A stretch of DNA of 25,295 bases from JAYENY01 sp964563465 (GCA_964563465.1 CAZLVZ010000008.1:1-25295); one strand, 5' to 3'. Shown: positions 1 through 7,449, counted from the stretch's first letter. Notes: generated by a model not told the origin, from the letters alone. Numbers and translations: made by a program.

Positions 1-184
1 AAAACTCGGAGCGACAGGAGTAAATATTGTTAACGCCTCTGGGAAAGACGCCCAGCAAAGCTTTCCTCATTTACATTTTCATATTGTTCCAAGATATAAA
101 AATGATGGATTAGATTTGTGGTTTCATGGCAAATCAAAAGATATTAACGAAATAAAAGAAATACAAGCAAAATTACTTTCTTAG
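1..184 (+). CDS. HIT-family (histidine triad) hydrolase, 3' end only
   Basis: The reading frame enters from the left edge (first full codon at 2) and stops at TAG 182-184, giving about 60 C-terminal residues. The triad HLHFHIVPR, encoded around 68-91, is the catalytic His-x-His-x-His signature of HIT nucleotide hydrolases and transferases. The preceding segment (GVNIVNASGKDAQQSFPHLH) is typical of the Hint branch, which acts on purine nucleoside phosphoramidates and similar nucleotides. The N-terminal half lies outside the window, so the exact subfamily cannot be fixed. No clear terminator follows. The next gene begins 110 bp downstream and has its own promoter. Confidence 0.9.
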   Translation, partial: KLGATGVNIVNASGKDAQQSFPHLHFHIVPRYKNDGLDLWFHGKSKDINEIKEIQAKLLS

Positions 185-221
185 TAGAAGATTTTTACTT
201 TTGTGGTTTAAAAAATATAAT

Positions 222-251
222 TTGCTTTTTCTATAATTTTTTAGATATAAT
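222..251 (+). promoter_or_regulatory. sigma70-type promoter of the P-loop kinase gene
   Basis: A -35 TTGCTT (222-227) and a perfect -10 TATAAT (246-251) are 18 bp apart. The predicted start near 258 gives a leader of about 37 nt, which carries a full SD AAGGAGG (284-290) four bases before the ATG at 295. Confidence 0.6.
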
Positions 252-294
252 ATATATAGCATAGAACATTAAAAATCATTTTTAAGGAGGAGCA

Positions 295-903
295 ATGCCG
301 AATCCAGGGATTTCTCACAAGAAGTTAGTAGTTTTTTCTGGCTTTGTAAGGGCAGGGAAGACTCATGCAGCGAGATTAGCGACATTGGCGCTCGGAGCAG
401 TTTATCTGAGCACGGATATTATCCGAGAACAACTAATTAATGACGGAGTAATTCCGGCTCAAGAAAGATATACCGTAGAACGTATGAAACAGGTTTACGA
501 CGAACTTTTTGCTAAAGCAGAAAGCAATCTTGAAAATGGGAAAAGTGTCGTTTTGGACGCAACTTTTACTAAACAAGAAAGCAGAGATCGAGTTATAAGA
601 TTGGCCGAAGAAACAGAAGCTAATTTGTTCGTATTTCTTGTGAAATGCGACGAGGCGACAATAGAAGAAAGAATAAGGACAGGTGTTATCCATCAAGAGA
701 TCACTGGTTCTATTTTTCCGCCTGTTAGATACGATGGAGATTTTAGCGAAGCCGGAATAGAGGTTCACAGATTAGTAAAAGAAGCTTTTTCACCAATTAG
801 TTGGGAACACACGATTATAGACGGCACAAAACCGCCATCTAAAATGTATCTACAGATAAGCTCTATGTTTGCTTCTTCCAATCCCTTATTTCCCTTGAAT
901 TAA
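295..903 (+). CDS. Predicted P-loop kinase (AAA_33 / COG0645-like)
   Basis: A 202-residue protein with an N-terminal P-loop (GFVRAGKTH, residues 16-24), an STDIIR motif at 39-44 whose Asp is the usual substrate- or metal-contacting residue of this kinase group, and VVLDATF (85-91) in the Walker-B-like position. These features place it among the small predicted kinases related to gluconokinase and zeta-toxin folds; the substrate is unknown. No membrane segment is visible. The ATG at 295 follows a full SD (AAGGAGG), unusual in this window. It has its own promoter and intrinsic terminator, so it is a one-gene unit, perhaps an accessory gene. A zeta-toxin role is possible, but no antitoxin lies beside it. 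Confidence 0.8.
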   Translation: MPNPGISHKKLVVFSGFVRAGKTHAARLATLALGAVYLSTDIIREQLINDGVIPAQERYTVERMKQVYDELFAKAESNLENGKSVVLDATFTKQESRDRVIRLAEETEANLFVFLVKCDEATIEERIRTGVIHQEITGSIFPPVRYDGDFSEAGIEVHRLVKEAFSPISWEHTIIDGTKPPSKMYLQISSMFASSNPLFPLN

Positions 904-915
904 GGAATATGCGCC

Positions 916-942
916 GCCCTCGGCTTGCCGGGGGCATTTTTT
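916..942 (+). terminator. Intrinsic terminator after the P-loop kinase
   Basis: GCCCTCGGC (916-924) pairs with GCCGGGGGC (927-935), with one G-T wobble and probably a CTTG tetraloop, and is followed by TTTTTT (937-942). It is GC-rich in an otherwise AT-rich region and starts 12 bp after the stop codon. Confidence 0.88.
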
Positions 943-943
943 A

Positions 944-972
944 TTGCCCTTTTTGGTTAGGCAGGATATAAT
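944..972 (+). promoter_or_regulatory. Promoter of the flippase-ctp-rplI unit
   Basis: TTGCCC (944-949) and a perfect TATAAT (967-972) are 17 bp apart, starting just after the terminator U-tract. The predicted start is near 979. The leader is about 24 nt and has no SD. Confidence 0.6.
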
Positions 973-1002
973 ATAAAATCTTAAACATTATTGTAACAAT
1001 GT

Positions 1003-2037
1003 ATGCGTAAAAAACTTGCTACCTTTATTTTATTCGCATCAGGTATAGTTCTTTTTATTTTTACCCTTAAAACCGTAGGTTTGCCACAAATAAAAAATAC
1101 CTTATCTTTACTAAATTTTTGGCAATTAATTTTGTGCTTAGTCACCATTTTCCTTGGCATAGTTGGAGTAGGCGCCTTTAAATGGTGGATAATTATAAAA
1201 AACAATACAACAAAAGCGCCAAAACTTTCTAAAATTTTTTGGATAAAATGGATTGGATGTAGCATTAGTTATCTGACTCCCGCTCCTTTATTCGGGGGAG
1301 AACCAGTAAGATTCTATATATTGAAAAAAGATAGCGAGATTCCTTCAAGCACAATTGTTAGCTCCATTATTCTTGATAAATTGACGCTCGTGCTGATATC
1401 TTCAATCTATTTTTTCTTAGGCATATTTTTTCTTCTATTCTATTTAAATTTATCGTGGCTTAGAGAGATAATATTTTTTGGAATCTTATTTTTTGCTATA
1501 TTAATATTTTGGTATTTATTGCGGACAGCAGGAAAGATTTCTTCGGAAAAAGGACTTTTTATTATTTTAATGGAACGACTTTCTTTAGATAAGCTTAAAT
1601 TTGTTAAAAAACATGAGCAAAAGATATTAGAAATAGAAAAGGAGATAGTTGATTTCTTTAAACTACCTAAAAAAATAATTTTTCAAATAGTGTTTTTGGC
1701 AGCCACAGAAGTTGCCCTTGTCTTGGCAGCATGTTGGCTTATTGTCTTTTTTATGGGACAAACATTGAAAGTTCCTAAGTTATTTGCTATAAAGAGTATA
1801 GTAGATTTATCTTATGTTGTTCCTTTTCCGGCCGCTTTGGGGAGTTTAGAAATTAGTCAGGCATTTGTTTTCCAGGCATTAGGATTTAGTTTAGCTACCG
1901 GCGTAGGATTCAGTCTAATTCTAAGAGGATTGAATATAATAATTGCTTTTTTGGGTCTATTAGTTTTAGCGTGTTTCCAATTTAAACTCTTGGGCAAACG
2001 AATTGTTAATTTTTTCTCTAAATTTTTATCCATATGA
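1003..2037 (+). CDS. Flippase-like / lysylphosphatidylglycerol synthase transmembrane-domain protein
   Basis: A 344-residue polytopic membrane protein with about eight hydrophobic segments. TPAPLFGGEPVRFYIL (residues 92-107) and a C-terminal VPFPAALGSLEISQAF stretch are the two hallmark regions of the UPF0104 / TIGR00374 family (LPG_synthase_TM). Members are linked to lipid flipping or to the membrane domain of MprF; the catalytic C-terminal domain of MprF is absent, so this is the membrane module alone. There is no SD; the ATG at 1003 gives the expected hydrophobic N-terminus. It overlaps the next gene by 4 bp (ATGA), indicating translational coupling. Substrate unknown. Confidence 0.8.
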   Translation: MRKKLATFILFASGIVLFIFTLKTVGLPQIKNTLSLLNFWQLILCLVTIFLGIVGVGAFKWWIIIKNNTTKAPKLSKIFWIKWIGCSISYLTPAPLFGGEPVRFYILKKDSEIPSSTIVSSIILDKLTLVLISSIYFFLGIFFLLFYLNLSWLREIIFFGILFFAILIFWYLLRTAGKISSEKGLFIILMERLSLDKLKFVKKHEQKILEIEKEIVDFFKLPKKIIFQIVFLAATEVALVLAACWLIVFFMGQTLKVPKLFAIKSIVDLSYVVPFPAALGSLEISQAFVFQALGFSLATGVGFSLILRGLNIIIAFLGLLVLACFQFKLLGKRIVNFFSKFLSI

Positions 2038-3215
2038 AAAATATTTTAAGTAAAAGTTTAATTGCTGTTATAATCATTGTAGGTGGTTTTGCTATTTTTA
2101 ATTTTGGATTTCAGTATGGTTATAATCAAATTCCAGAAGCTCCAAGTAATTTACCTCCAGACGCAGACATTACTATTCTGTGGGATGTTTGGGACAAGAT
2201 AGAAACAAAATATGCTGACTCTGTTGATTATCAGAAAATGATCTATGGGGCGGCTAAGGGACTAGTAGCAAGTCTGGGAGACCCTTATTCTGTTTTTATG
2301 GAACCGGAAGATAGTGAGATTTTTAAGGACGATATCTCTGGCGCATTTGAAGGAGTGGGAATGGAGATCAGCATTAAAGATGGCCAATTAACAGTAGTGG
2401 CGCCCTTAGAAGGCACGCCGGCCCAAAAAGCAGGTATTTTATCAGGAGATAAAATTGTAAAAATTGAAGATACTTTTACTCGAGATATTACATTAAACAA
2501 GGCAGTAAAGATGATTCGTGGAGAGAAGGGGACTAAGGTTAAGTTAACCGTTTATCGTGAAGAATGGGAGGATACTAAAGATTTTGAGATAATAAGAGGC
2601 GTTATACAAATTCCTTCTGTTAAATGGGAAATTCTTGAAAATAATACAGCCAAGATAACAATATACCAATTTTCTGGCAATTTGAGTTTTGAGTTTACCA
2701 AAATAGTTGATAAAATAGTAAATGATGATTCAATAGAAAAAATTATTCTTGATCTTAGGAATAATCCAGGAGGATTATTGAGCGAAGCGCAATCTATTGC
2801 TGGATGGTTCTTGGAAAAAGGAGATATCGTTACTATCGAAAGTTTTGGTGAGAATAAGGAACAAAAAGAATACTTAGCAACAGGTAATGAATTGTTAAAA
2901 GATTATCCTTTGGTTGTTCTAATAAATCAAGGAAGTGCTTCGGGAGCAGAAATTTTAGCTGCAGCAATAAGAGAAAACAGAGATGATGTAAAATTAGTAG
3001 GTAAAAAATCTTTTGGCAAAGGTTCGGTTCAAGAACCAGTAAGCTTGCGAGGCGGTTCATTGCTGAAGATAACCGTTGCCCATTGGCTTACGCCAAAAGA
3101 AAACTTAATTGATAAGAAGGGCTTAGAACCAGATGTGGAAATAGATATGACAGAAGAGGATTATCAAGAGAAAAGAGACCCACAATTGGAAGAAGCAATT
3201 AAAATATTAAAATAG
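2034..3215 (+). CDS. ctpA: S41 C-terminal processing peptidase (CtpA/Prc type)
   Basis: A 393-residue, membrane-anchored serine protease. A hydrophobic anchor spans about residues 8-26, a PDZ domain about 100-185, and the S41 protease core follows. The catalytic Ser/Lys dyad is visible as Ser303 in NQGSASGAEI and Lys329 in SFGKGSVQ. LDLRNNPGGLL (240-249) is the conserved core strand of the family. Ctp proteases recognise C-terminal tails through the PDZ domain and process cell-envelope proteins on the outer face of the membrane. It is translationally coupled to the upstream flippase-like gene (ATGA overlap) and precedes rplI by 5 bp, so all three are probably one transcript. The exact substrate cannot be inferred. 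Confidence 0.95.
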   Translation: MKNILSKSLIAVIIIVGGFAIFNFGFQYGYNQIPEAPSNLPPDADITILWDVWDKIETKYADSVDYQKMIYGAAKGLVASLGDPYSVFMEPEDSEIFKDDISGAFEGVGMEISIKDGQLTVVAPLEGTPAQKAGILSGDKIVKIEDTFTRDITLNKAVKMIRGEKGTKVKLTVYREEWEDTKDFEIIRGVIQIPSVKWEILENNTAKITIYQFSGNLSFEFTKIVDKIVNDDSIEKIILDLRNNPGGLLSEAQSIAGWFLEKGDIVTIESFGENKEQKEYLATGNELLKDYPLVVLINQGSASGAEILAAAIRENRDDVKLVGKKSFGKGSVQEPVSLRGGSLLKITVAHWLTPKENLIDKKGLEPDVEIDMTEEDYQEKRDPQLEEAIKILK

Positions 3216-3220
3216 ATTTT

Positions 3221-3691
3221 ATGAAAGTTATACTTCTAAAAGACATAGATAAATTGGGAAAAAAATATGATATTAAGGTAGTCAAAACAGGATTCGCGAT
3301 GAATTCTTTAATTCCCAAGGGCTTGGTTAAACCAGCAACTAAATTAGCGCTTATGAATATTGATTCTTTAAAAAAGAAAAAAGAAGAAGGAGATAAAGTA
3401 GAATTTATTCAAACGCAAAAAATTGCGTCTGAACTTGATGGTCAAGAAATAGAATTTTTTGTAAAAACTGGAGAGGATAAGCAACTCTTTGAAGCGATTA
3501 CGCCACCAAAGATTGTGAAAAAATTGCAAGAGATTGGTTTTAATGTTAAAAAAGATCAAATAATTTTAGAGAAGCCGATTAAAGAATTAGGAGAATTCTC
3601 AATAAAAATAAATCTTGACCATCAATTAGAAGCCAAGATTTTAGTAATTATAGAATCAGAGAAGGAAGAGGAAGTAGGTAAAGAGATTTAA
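3221..3691 (+). CDS. rplI: 50S ribosomal protein bL9
   Basis: A 156-residue protein. The N-terminal domain (MKVILLKDIDKLGKKYDIK, then GFAMNSLIPKGLVKP) matches the bL9 rRNA-binding domain, followed by the Lys/Glu-rich connecting helix and the C-terminal domain. The family is usually near 148-150 residues; a short acidic tail (EKEEEVGKEI) makes up the difference. It lies 5 bp after ctpA with no SD, so it is probably translated by coupling. bL9 is missing from some CPR branches, so its presence helps place the genome. It converges on rpmA, with 13 bp between the two stop codons. Confidence 0.95.
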   Translation: MKVILLKDIDKLGKKYDIKVVKTGFAMNSLIPKGLVKPATKLALMNIDSLKKKKEEGDKVEFIQTQKIASELDGQEIEFFVKTGEDKQLFEAITPPKIVKKLQEIGFNVKKDQIILEKPIKELGEFSIKINLDHQLEAKILVIIESEKEEEVGKEI

Positions 3692-3704
3692 TTTTTTAAT
3701 TAGT

Positions 3705-4034
3705 TTATTTCTTCAAATCAGATTTTATTTTTTTTGGCAAAATTGATGTTGCTTTTTTTGATACACAAACAGAAACAATTTTGGCCCTTCTCTGTGAATT
3801 GTCAAATCGTCTAATTCTTTTTGTGCTGAATTCTACTTTTCCTTGCTTTATACTATAAAGAGAATCGTCTCTGCCTCGTCTAACATTTTTACCAGGAAGA
3901 AATTTTGTTCCTTTTTGTTTGATAATAATCATCCCTGGACCAACCTCTTGTCCACTATAAAGCTTGACTCCAAGATATTTTGGTCTTGAATCTCTTCCCA
4001 ATTTACTTGTTCCACTTGCTTTTGTTTTTGACAT
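3705..4034 (-). CDS. rpmA: 50S ribosomal protein bL27, atypical N-terminus and extended C-terminus
   Basis: A 109-residue protein, against about 85 for typical bL27. The core is clear: LGRDSRPKYLGVKLYSGQ (residues 12-29), KQKGTKFLPGKNVRRGRDD and YSIKQGKVEFSTKR. The canonical AHKKGG start, which reaches the peptidyl-transferase centre, is replaced by MSKTKASG. About 20 basic residues follow the normal end. It is the only - strand gene in the left arm and usually sits with rplU, which is absent here. The promoter at 4044-4072 puts the transcript start about 3 nt before the ATG, implying an almost leaderless mRNA without SD. That promoter lies inside the divergent small ORF. Confidence 0.93.
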   Translation of the reverse strand: MSKTKASGTSKLGRDSRPKYLGVKLYSGQEVGPGMIIIKQKGTKFLPGKNVRRGRDDSLYSIKQGKVEFSTKRIRRFDNSQRRAKIVSVCVSKKATSILPKKIKSDLKK

Positions 4035-4037
4035 AAT

Positions 4038-4211
4038 ATGAATATGATATCAAATAAATTAAAAAAAGTCAAAGGAAATAGGGATTTTCTAATTCTTATT
4101 ACGGTAATTTTTTTAGCTTGTCTGTTTTGTTTTTCTTTAGGTTGGTTAATGGGTAAAACACAAGCCAAACAACCATTACAATTTCATTACGAAGATGCAA
4201 GATCTATTTGA
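4038..4211 (+). CDS. Small single-pass membrane protein (57 aa), conserved-looking, unknown function
   Basis: A short ORF from ATG 4038 to TGA 4209-4211. Ten or so basic and polar residues (NKLKKVKGNRD) precede a strong hydrophobic segment (FLILITVIFLACLFCFSLGW), then a short tail (MGKTQAKQPLQFHYEDARSI). This layout, with an FxLGxLxG-like end to the helix and a short tail containing a PLQF element, resembles small membrane proteins often seen in CPR genomes; no function is assigned. It overlaps rarA by 17 bp, which supports coupled translation. The start could also be ATG 4044, because the rpmA promoter covers 4044-4072 on the other strand. No SD is visible. Confidence 0.6.
   Translation: MNMISNKLKKVKGNRDFLILITVIFLACLFCFSLGWLMGKTQAKQPLQFHYEDARSI
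4044..4072 (-). promoter_or_regulatory. rpmA promoter, near-leaderless
   Basis: Read on the - strand, TTGACT (4067-4072) and TATCAT (4044-4049) are 17 bp apart. Only 9 nt separate the -10 from the rpmA ATG (4032-4034), so a start 7 nt downstream leaves a leader of about 3 nt. The promoter overlaps the first codons of the divergent ORF at 4038. Confidence 0.62.
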
Positions 4212-5457
4212 TGAAAATTTGGAAAAGCAATTTTTAGAAAAAGCCCCCTTGGCTGACAGAATGAGACCAAGGGATTTTAAAGATTTTTTTGGACAAGAAG
4301 AATTAGTTGGCAAAGATAGTCCACTTTATAGAGCTATTAAAAACGATAATTTAACTTCTTTAATATTCTGGGGTCCTCCTGGTTCTGGGAAAACAACCTT
4401 GGCAAGAATAATCGCATCTAAGACAGAAGCAGATTTTATAAAATTTTCAGCCGTCACGACTGGAATCAATGAGGTAAGAAAATCAATTGCGAAAGCTAGA
4501 GATCGCTTGAAATTTCATGGACAGCGAACGATTCTTTTTATTGATGAGATTCATAGATTTAACAAAGCTCAACAAGATGCTCTTTTGCCTTTTGTAGAAG
4601 ATGGCACAGTAATTTTAATTGGAGCGACAACAGAAAATCCTTCTTTTGAAGTAATTTCTCCACTTTTATCTCGTTCAGCAGTTTATATTCTAAAGTCTCT
4701 TTCTTCTGATGCATTAAAAAATATTTTAAATAGAGCATTAAAGGAAAAAATAAGTGGATTGGGAAATTCGAGCCTAACAATTACAGAAAAAGCCATGGAA
4801 CAATTGATAAGTTTCGCTGATGGTGATGCGAGAGCCGGGCTTAATGGTTTAGAATTTGTTGCCAACTATTTCAAAGGGGAAAAAGGGAAAAAGATAGAGG
4901 CTGAAAAACTCTCTCAAATTTTAAAAGAACATGCTCTCCGTTATGATAAGAAAGGGGAGGAGCACTATAACGTGATTTCTGCTTTTATAAAAAGCATGCG
5001 GGACTCTGATCCTAACGGAGCGCTTTATTGGTTAGCCAGAATGGTAGAATCAGGAGAAAATCCGCGATTTATTGCTCGGAGGATGATTGTTTTTGCTTCT
5101 GAGGATATTGGAAATGCTGATACCCAAGCGCTTCAAGTCGCTTTAGCCGTATCTCAAGCAATAGAATATGTTGGATTACCTGAAGCTCAGATTAATTTAG
5201 CTCATGGGGCTACTTACTTAGCAACTGCGCCGAAAAGTAACGCCTCTTATTCTGCTTTATTAAAAGCCAAAGAGGATGCTAAAAAAGGTTCTTTTGGGGT
5301 TCCGCTTCATTTACGAAATGCGGTGACTAATTTAATGAAAAAAATTGGTTATGGAAAAAATTATCAATATGCTCACGATGCTCCAGATAAAAAACCATCT
5401 CAAACTCATTTTCCTAAAGAGATTGGGGAACAGAAATACTATCACTTAGAAAAATAA
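4195..5457 (+). CDS. rarA: Replication-associated recombination protein RarA (MgsA), AAA+ ATPase
   Basis: A 420-residue clamp-loader-like AAA+ ATPase acting at stalled replication forks. Visible motifs: ADRMRPRDFKDFFGQEELVG (residues 20-39), Walker A GPPGSGKTT (60-68), Walker B LFIDEIHRF (114-122), sensor GATTENPSF (143-151) and the arginine finger in SPLLSR (155-160). The C-terminal tetramerisation region contains IKSMRDSDPNGALYWLARM and the conserved GATYLATAPKSNASYSAL. Length is normal for the family. It starts inside the end of the 57-residue membrane protein gene, which may supply translation. No obvious terminator follows. Confidence 0.96.
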   Translation: MQDLFDENLEKQFLEKAPLADRMRPRDFKDFFGQEELVGKDSPLYRAIKNDNLTSLIFWGPPGSGKTTLARIIASKTEADFIKFSAVTTGINEVRKSIAKARDRLKFHGQRTILFIDEIHRFNKAQQDALLPFVEDGTVILIGATTENPSFEVISPLLSRSAVYILKSLSSDALKNILNRALKEKISGLGNSSLTITEKAMEQLISFADGDARAGLNGLEFVANYFKGEKGKKIEAEKLSQILKEHALRYDKKGEEHYNVISAFIKSMRDSDPNGALYWLARMVESGENPRFIARRMIVFASEDIGNADTQALQVALAVSQAIEYVGLPEAQINLAHGATYLATAPKSNASYSALLKAKEDAKKGSFGVPLHLRNAVTNLMKKIGYGKNYQYAHDAPDKKPSQTHFPKEIGEQKYYHLEK

Positions 5458-5497
5458 TTTTTTTATTCTCCACTTACCTATATACATTTAATTGTTC

Positions 5498-5527
5498 TTG
5501 ACAATTATGAATTTTGTGTGGTATAAT
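5498..5527 (+). promoter_or_regulatory. Consensus promoter with extended -10 for the basic membrane protein gene
   Basis: A perfect TTGACA (5498-5503) and a perfect TATAAT (5522-5527) are 18 bp apart, with TGG directly before the -10 (extended -10). This is the best promoter in the window by consensus. The predicted start near 5534 gives a leader of about 41 nt ending in AAAGGGGGA (5562-5570). Confidence 0.8.
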
Positions 5528-5574
5528 ATACATAGTTTGTACATTATATTAGTTCAAAAATAAAGGGGGATACG

Positions 5575-5970
5575 ATGTATGATTATCTAGAAATGAAACG
5601 ATGGAAGAAGAAGCGTAAGCCGAAGTTTCCAAAGTTAAAGTTTCCGATAAAGCCGTGGCCGGTGGCAAGTAAGTTGATTTGGTTTTTGTTTAACACAGCG
5701 AAATTAGCATTCGTGAAAATGTGGATAGGAACATTTGAGCGAGTTGTTTTAGATGCCACTGGTATTCGTAGGCCACAGGGGATACCAAAATGGCCACAAC
5801 GCATTATCTTTTGGTTATGCGGAGTGAACGTAGTAAGTTTCCTCTTTTCGCTATATTGCCTTTTCGCAAAGAGCTATTGGGGCATATTAGCGATAGTTGT
5901 GGCGATGATTTGTCATATCGTTATATGGATTTGGTTACGGAGGAATTTTCCTCCTGTGCCTACTCCGTGA
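5575..5970 (+). CDS. Orphan basic membrane protein (131 aa), unknown function
   Basis: Not recognised. The first 30 residues are extremely basic with a proline-spaced pattern (KPKFPKLKFPIKPWP, residues 15-29), which could bind nucleic acid or acidic lipid heads on the cytoplasmic side. Two clear hydrophobic helices lie at about 77-98 and 101-121, and a weaker one at about 31-48. The tail is LRRNFPPVPTP. It is a one-gene unit: consensus promoter, SD AAAGGGGGA five bases before the ATG, and a long perfect-stem terminator. It has more G and C than its neighbours. A real gene is likely because promoter, SD, ORF and terminator align. Confidence 0.72.
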   Translation: MYDYLEMKRWKKKRKPKFPKLKFPIKPWPVASKLIWFLFNTAKLAFVKMWIGTFERVVLDATGIRRPQGIPKWPQRIIFWLCGVNVVSFLFSLYCLFAKSYWGILAIVVAMICHIVIWIWLRRNFPPVPTP

Positions 5971-5979
5971 GAGTAATTT

Positions 5980-6035
5980 TTCCTGGGCGTACACAACGAC
6001 ACTTCTTGTCGTGTGATGCCCAGGAATCTTTTTTT
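5980..6035 (+). terminator. Long intrinsic terminator after the basic membrane protein gene
   Basis: TTCCTGGGC (5980-5988) pairs perfectly with GCCCAGGAA (6018-6026). Inside it a second stem (CACAACGACA with TGTCGTGTG, one bulged A) extends the hairpin. A T-run (6029-6035) follows. The next promoter starts 4 bp later. Confidence 0.9.
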
Positions 6036-6038
6036 CCC

Positions 6039-6067
6039 TTGTCATCAATTTAAAACAGGGCTATTCT
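6039..6067 (+). promoter_or_regulatory. Leaderless-type promoter of the HD hydrolase operon
   Basis: TTGTCA (6039-6044) and TATTCT (6062-6067) are 17 bp apart, and only 6 nt separate the -10 from the ATG at 6074. A normal start 7 nt downstream falls on the A of the ATG. No SD is present. Confidence 0.6.
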
Positions 6068-6073
6068 GAAAGC

Positions 6074-6676
6074 ATGGATAAAGAAAAATTTCTTGATTTA
6101 GAATATCAGGAAACAAAACTTAATAGATTCTTGAACAGCTTGGAAGACTCTGCTCGCCGTAAAGCGTTCCATGCATTAGAATTGGCAAAAAAAGAACACG
6201 ATGGTCAATTTCGCGATAGTGGAGTCTCTTATATCATTCACCCCATTCGCACTGCCCTTATTCTACCAGAAGAATTAGGCATTCAAGATATTGATATGTT
6301 GTGTTCAGCATTGTTGCATGATTCCATTGAGGATGGACATGGAAGCGTTGAAGAAATTAAAAGAGTTTTTGGATTAGAGGTGAGTCGTATTGTTGAGAAA
6401 ATAACAAGGCCAAGATCAAACAATGAAAGCGAGGAAGAAAAAATAAAAGCAAAGAGAGAAAAATTTAAGCAAATCAGTCAAGAAGATGAGAGGGTTCGGA
6501 TTATAAAGCTCTGCGATGTACTTGATAATATGCGATCAATGGATTTTATAACGGAAATTTCGCCAGCTAAAAATAAAATAATTCGCTGGAAGGAAGAATT
6601 AAAGGATTGCGTGTTACCAATCGCCGAAGCAACAAATCAGCATCTTTTTGAAGAACTTAAACAATTTATTAATTAA
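6074..6676 (+). CDS. HD-domain protein, SpoT/MESH1-type (p)ppGpp hydrolase-like
   Basis: A 200-residue single-domain protein. YIIHPIRTA (residues 53-61, His56), ALLHDSIED (79-87, His82-Asp83 and Glu86-Asp87), FGLEVSRIVEKIT and VRIIKLCDVLDNMRSMDF (Asp148, Asn152) reproduce the metal and nucleotide ligands of the SpoT/MESH1 HD hydrolase domain. The synthetase, TGS and ACT domains of full RelA/SpoT proteins are absent. The likely role is hydrolysis of (p)ppGpp or a related nucleotide 3'-phosphate; related HD proteins of unknown substrate exist, so the substrate is inferred. It is the first gene of a tight run: the next ATG is 2 nt after its stop. Confidence 0.82.
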   Translation: MDKEKFLDLEYQETKLNRFLNSLEDSARRKAFHALELAKKEHDGQFRDSGVSYIIHPIRTALILPEELGIQDIDMLCSALLHDSIEDGHGSVEEIKRVFGLEVSRIVEKITRPRSNNESEEEKIKAKREKFKQISQEDERVRIIKLCDVLDNMRSMDFITEISPAKNKIIRWKEELKDCVLPIAEATNQHLFEELKQFIN

Positions 6677-6678
6677 AT

Positions 6679-7446
6679 ATGTCTAATTTTTATAACCCAA
6701 AAAGAACATACAGTATTTTTAAGCCAGGTCAGACGGCGCCTTTCAAAATAAGTCGTTCAAAGATAGACTTATTTTTACAATGTCCTCGTTGTTTCTATAT
6801 GGATAGACGATTAGGTGTAGCTAGACCGCCAGGGTTCCCATTTAATTTAAATAATGCCGTAGATACATTATTAAAGAAAGAATTTGATATTCATAGAGTA
6901 GCTAAGTCCCGCCATCCGTTGATGGAAGAATATAATATTGATGCAGTGCCTTTTCAGCATGAAAAGATGGATGAATGGAGAAATGTGCGAAAAGGGATTC
7001 AATATATTCATAATCCAACCAATTTATTGATTATGGGCGCAATAGATGATGCTTGGGTTAGTCCGAAAGGAGAATTACATATTGTGGACTATAAGGCAAC
7101 ATCTAAGAACGGAGAAGTTACCTTAGATGCGCCTTGGCAGATTTGCTATAAACGGCAAATGGAAATTTATCAATGGCTTTTTAAGAAAAATGGATTTAAG
7201 GTTTCTGATATTGGTTATTTTGTTTATTGTAATGGAAAAGCTGACAAAGAAGCATTTGATAAAAAGATTGAATTTGATATCAAGATTATTCCATATAAAG
7301 GAAATACCGATTGGATAGAGCAGACGATTTTAGATATTCATAAGTGCTTAAATCAAGACAATATTCCAGAGATGGATTCGGATTGTGATTATTGTCGTTA
7401 TAGAAAAGTTGCTGCTCAAGAGAGTTACAAGTTTTCAAAAAAATAA
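6679..7446 (+). CDS. PD-(D/E)XK nuclease, RecB/Cas4-like, copy 1 (CxxC...CxxC)
   Basis: A 255-residue protein. Nuclease core: MGAIDDAW (residues 119-126, Asp123), HIVDYKAT (134-141, Asp137 and Lys139), then QMEIYQWL (160-167), the QxxxY motif of RecB-type nucleases. A CPRC pair (Cys35, Cys38) near the N-terminus and a CDYC pair (Cys236, Cys239) near the C-terminus frame the core, recalling the metal-cluster cysteines of Cas4 and AddB; whether this binds Fe-S or Zn is unknown. There are no cas genes or repeats here, so it is not evidence of CRISPR. It is 2 nt after the HD gene and 3 nt before a paralogue. DNA repair or defence are both possible. Confidence 0.82.
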   Translation: MSNFYNPKRTYSIFKPGQTAPFKISRSKIDLFLQCPRCFYMDRRLGVARPPGFPFNLNNAVDTLLKKEFDIHRVAKSRHPLMEEYNIDAVPFQHEKMDEWRNVRKGIQYIHNPTNLLIMGAIDDAWVSPKGELHIVDYKATSKNGEVTLDAPWQICYKRQMEIYQWLFKKNGFKVSDIGYFVYCNGKADKEAFDKKIEFDIKIIPYKGNTDWIEQTILDIHKCLNQDNIPEMDSDCDYCRYRKVAAQESYKFSKK

Positions 7447-7449
7447 ATA

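Noticed and set aside
433..768. 111-codon - strand ORF inside the P-loop kinase gene
   Set aside because: It lies entirely antisense to a well-supported kinase with clear motifs and shows no recognisable domain.
999..1010. Three-codon ORF (ATG 999, TAA 1008) overlapping the flippase start
   Set aside because: It could act as a minimal upstream ORF, but nothing supports this over chance in AT-rich DNA.
5939..5954. Perfect palindrome GGAGGAA TT TTCCTCC near the end of the basic membrane protein gene
   Set aside because: It lies inside codons for a conserved-looking tail, has no T-run and has too small a loop; probably incidental.
5790..6053. 87-codon + strand ORF overlapping the basic membrane protein gene and its terminator
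   Set aside because: It runs through the terminator hairpin, has no RBS and is a shadow of the supported gene.
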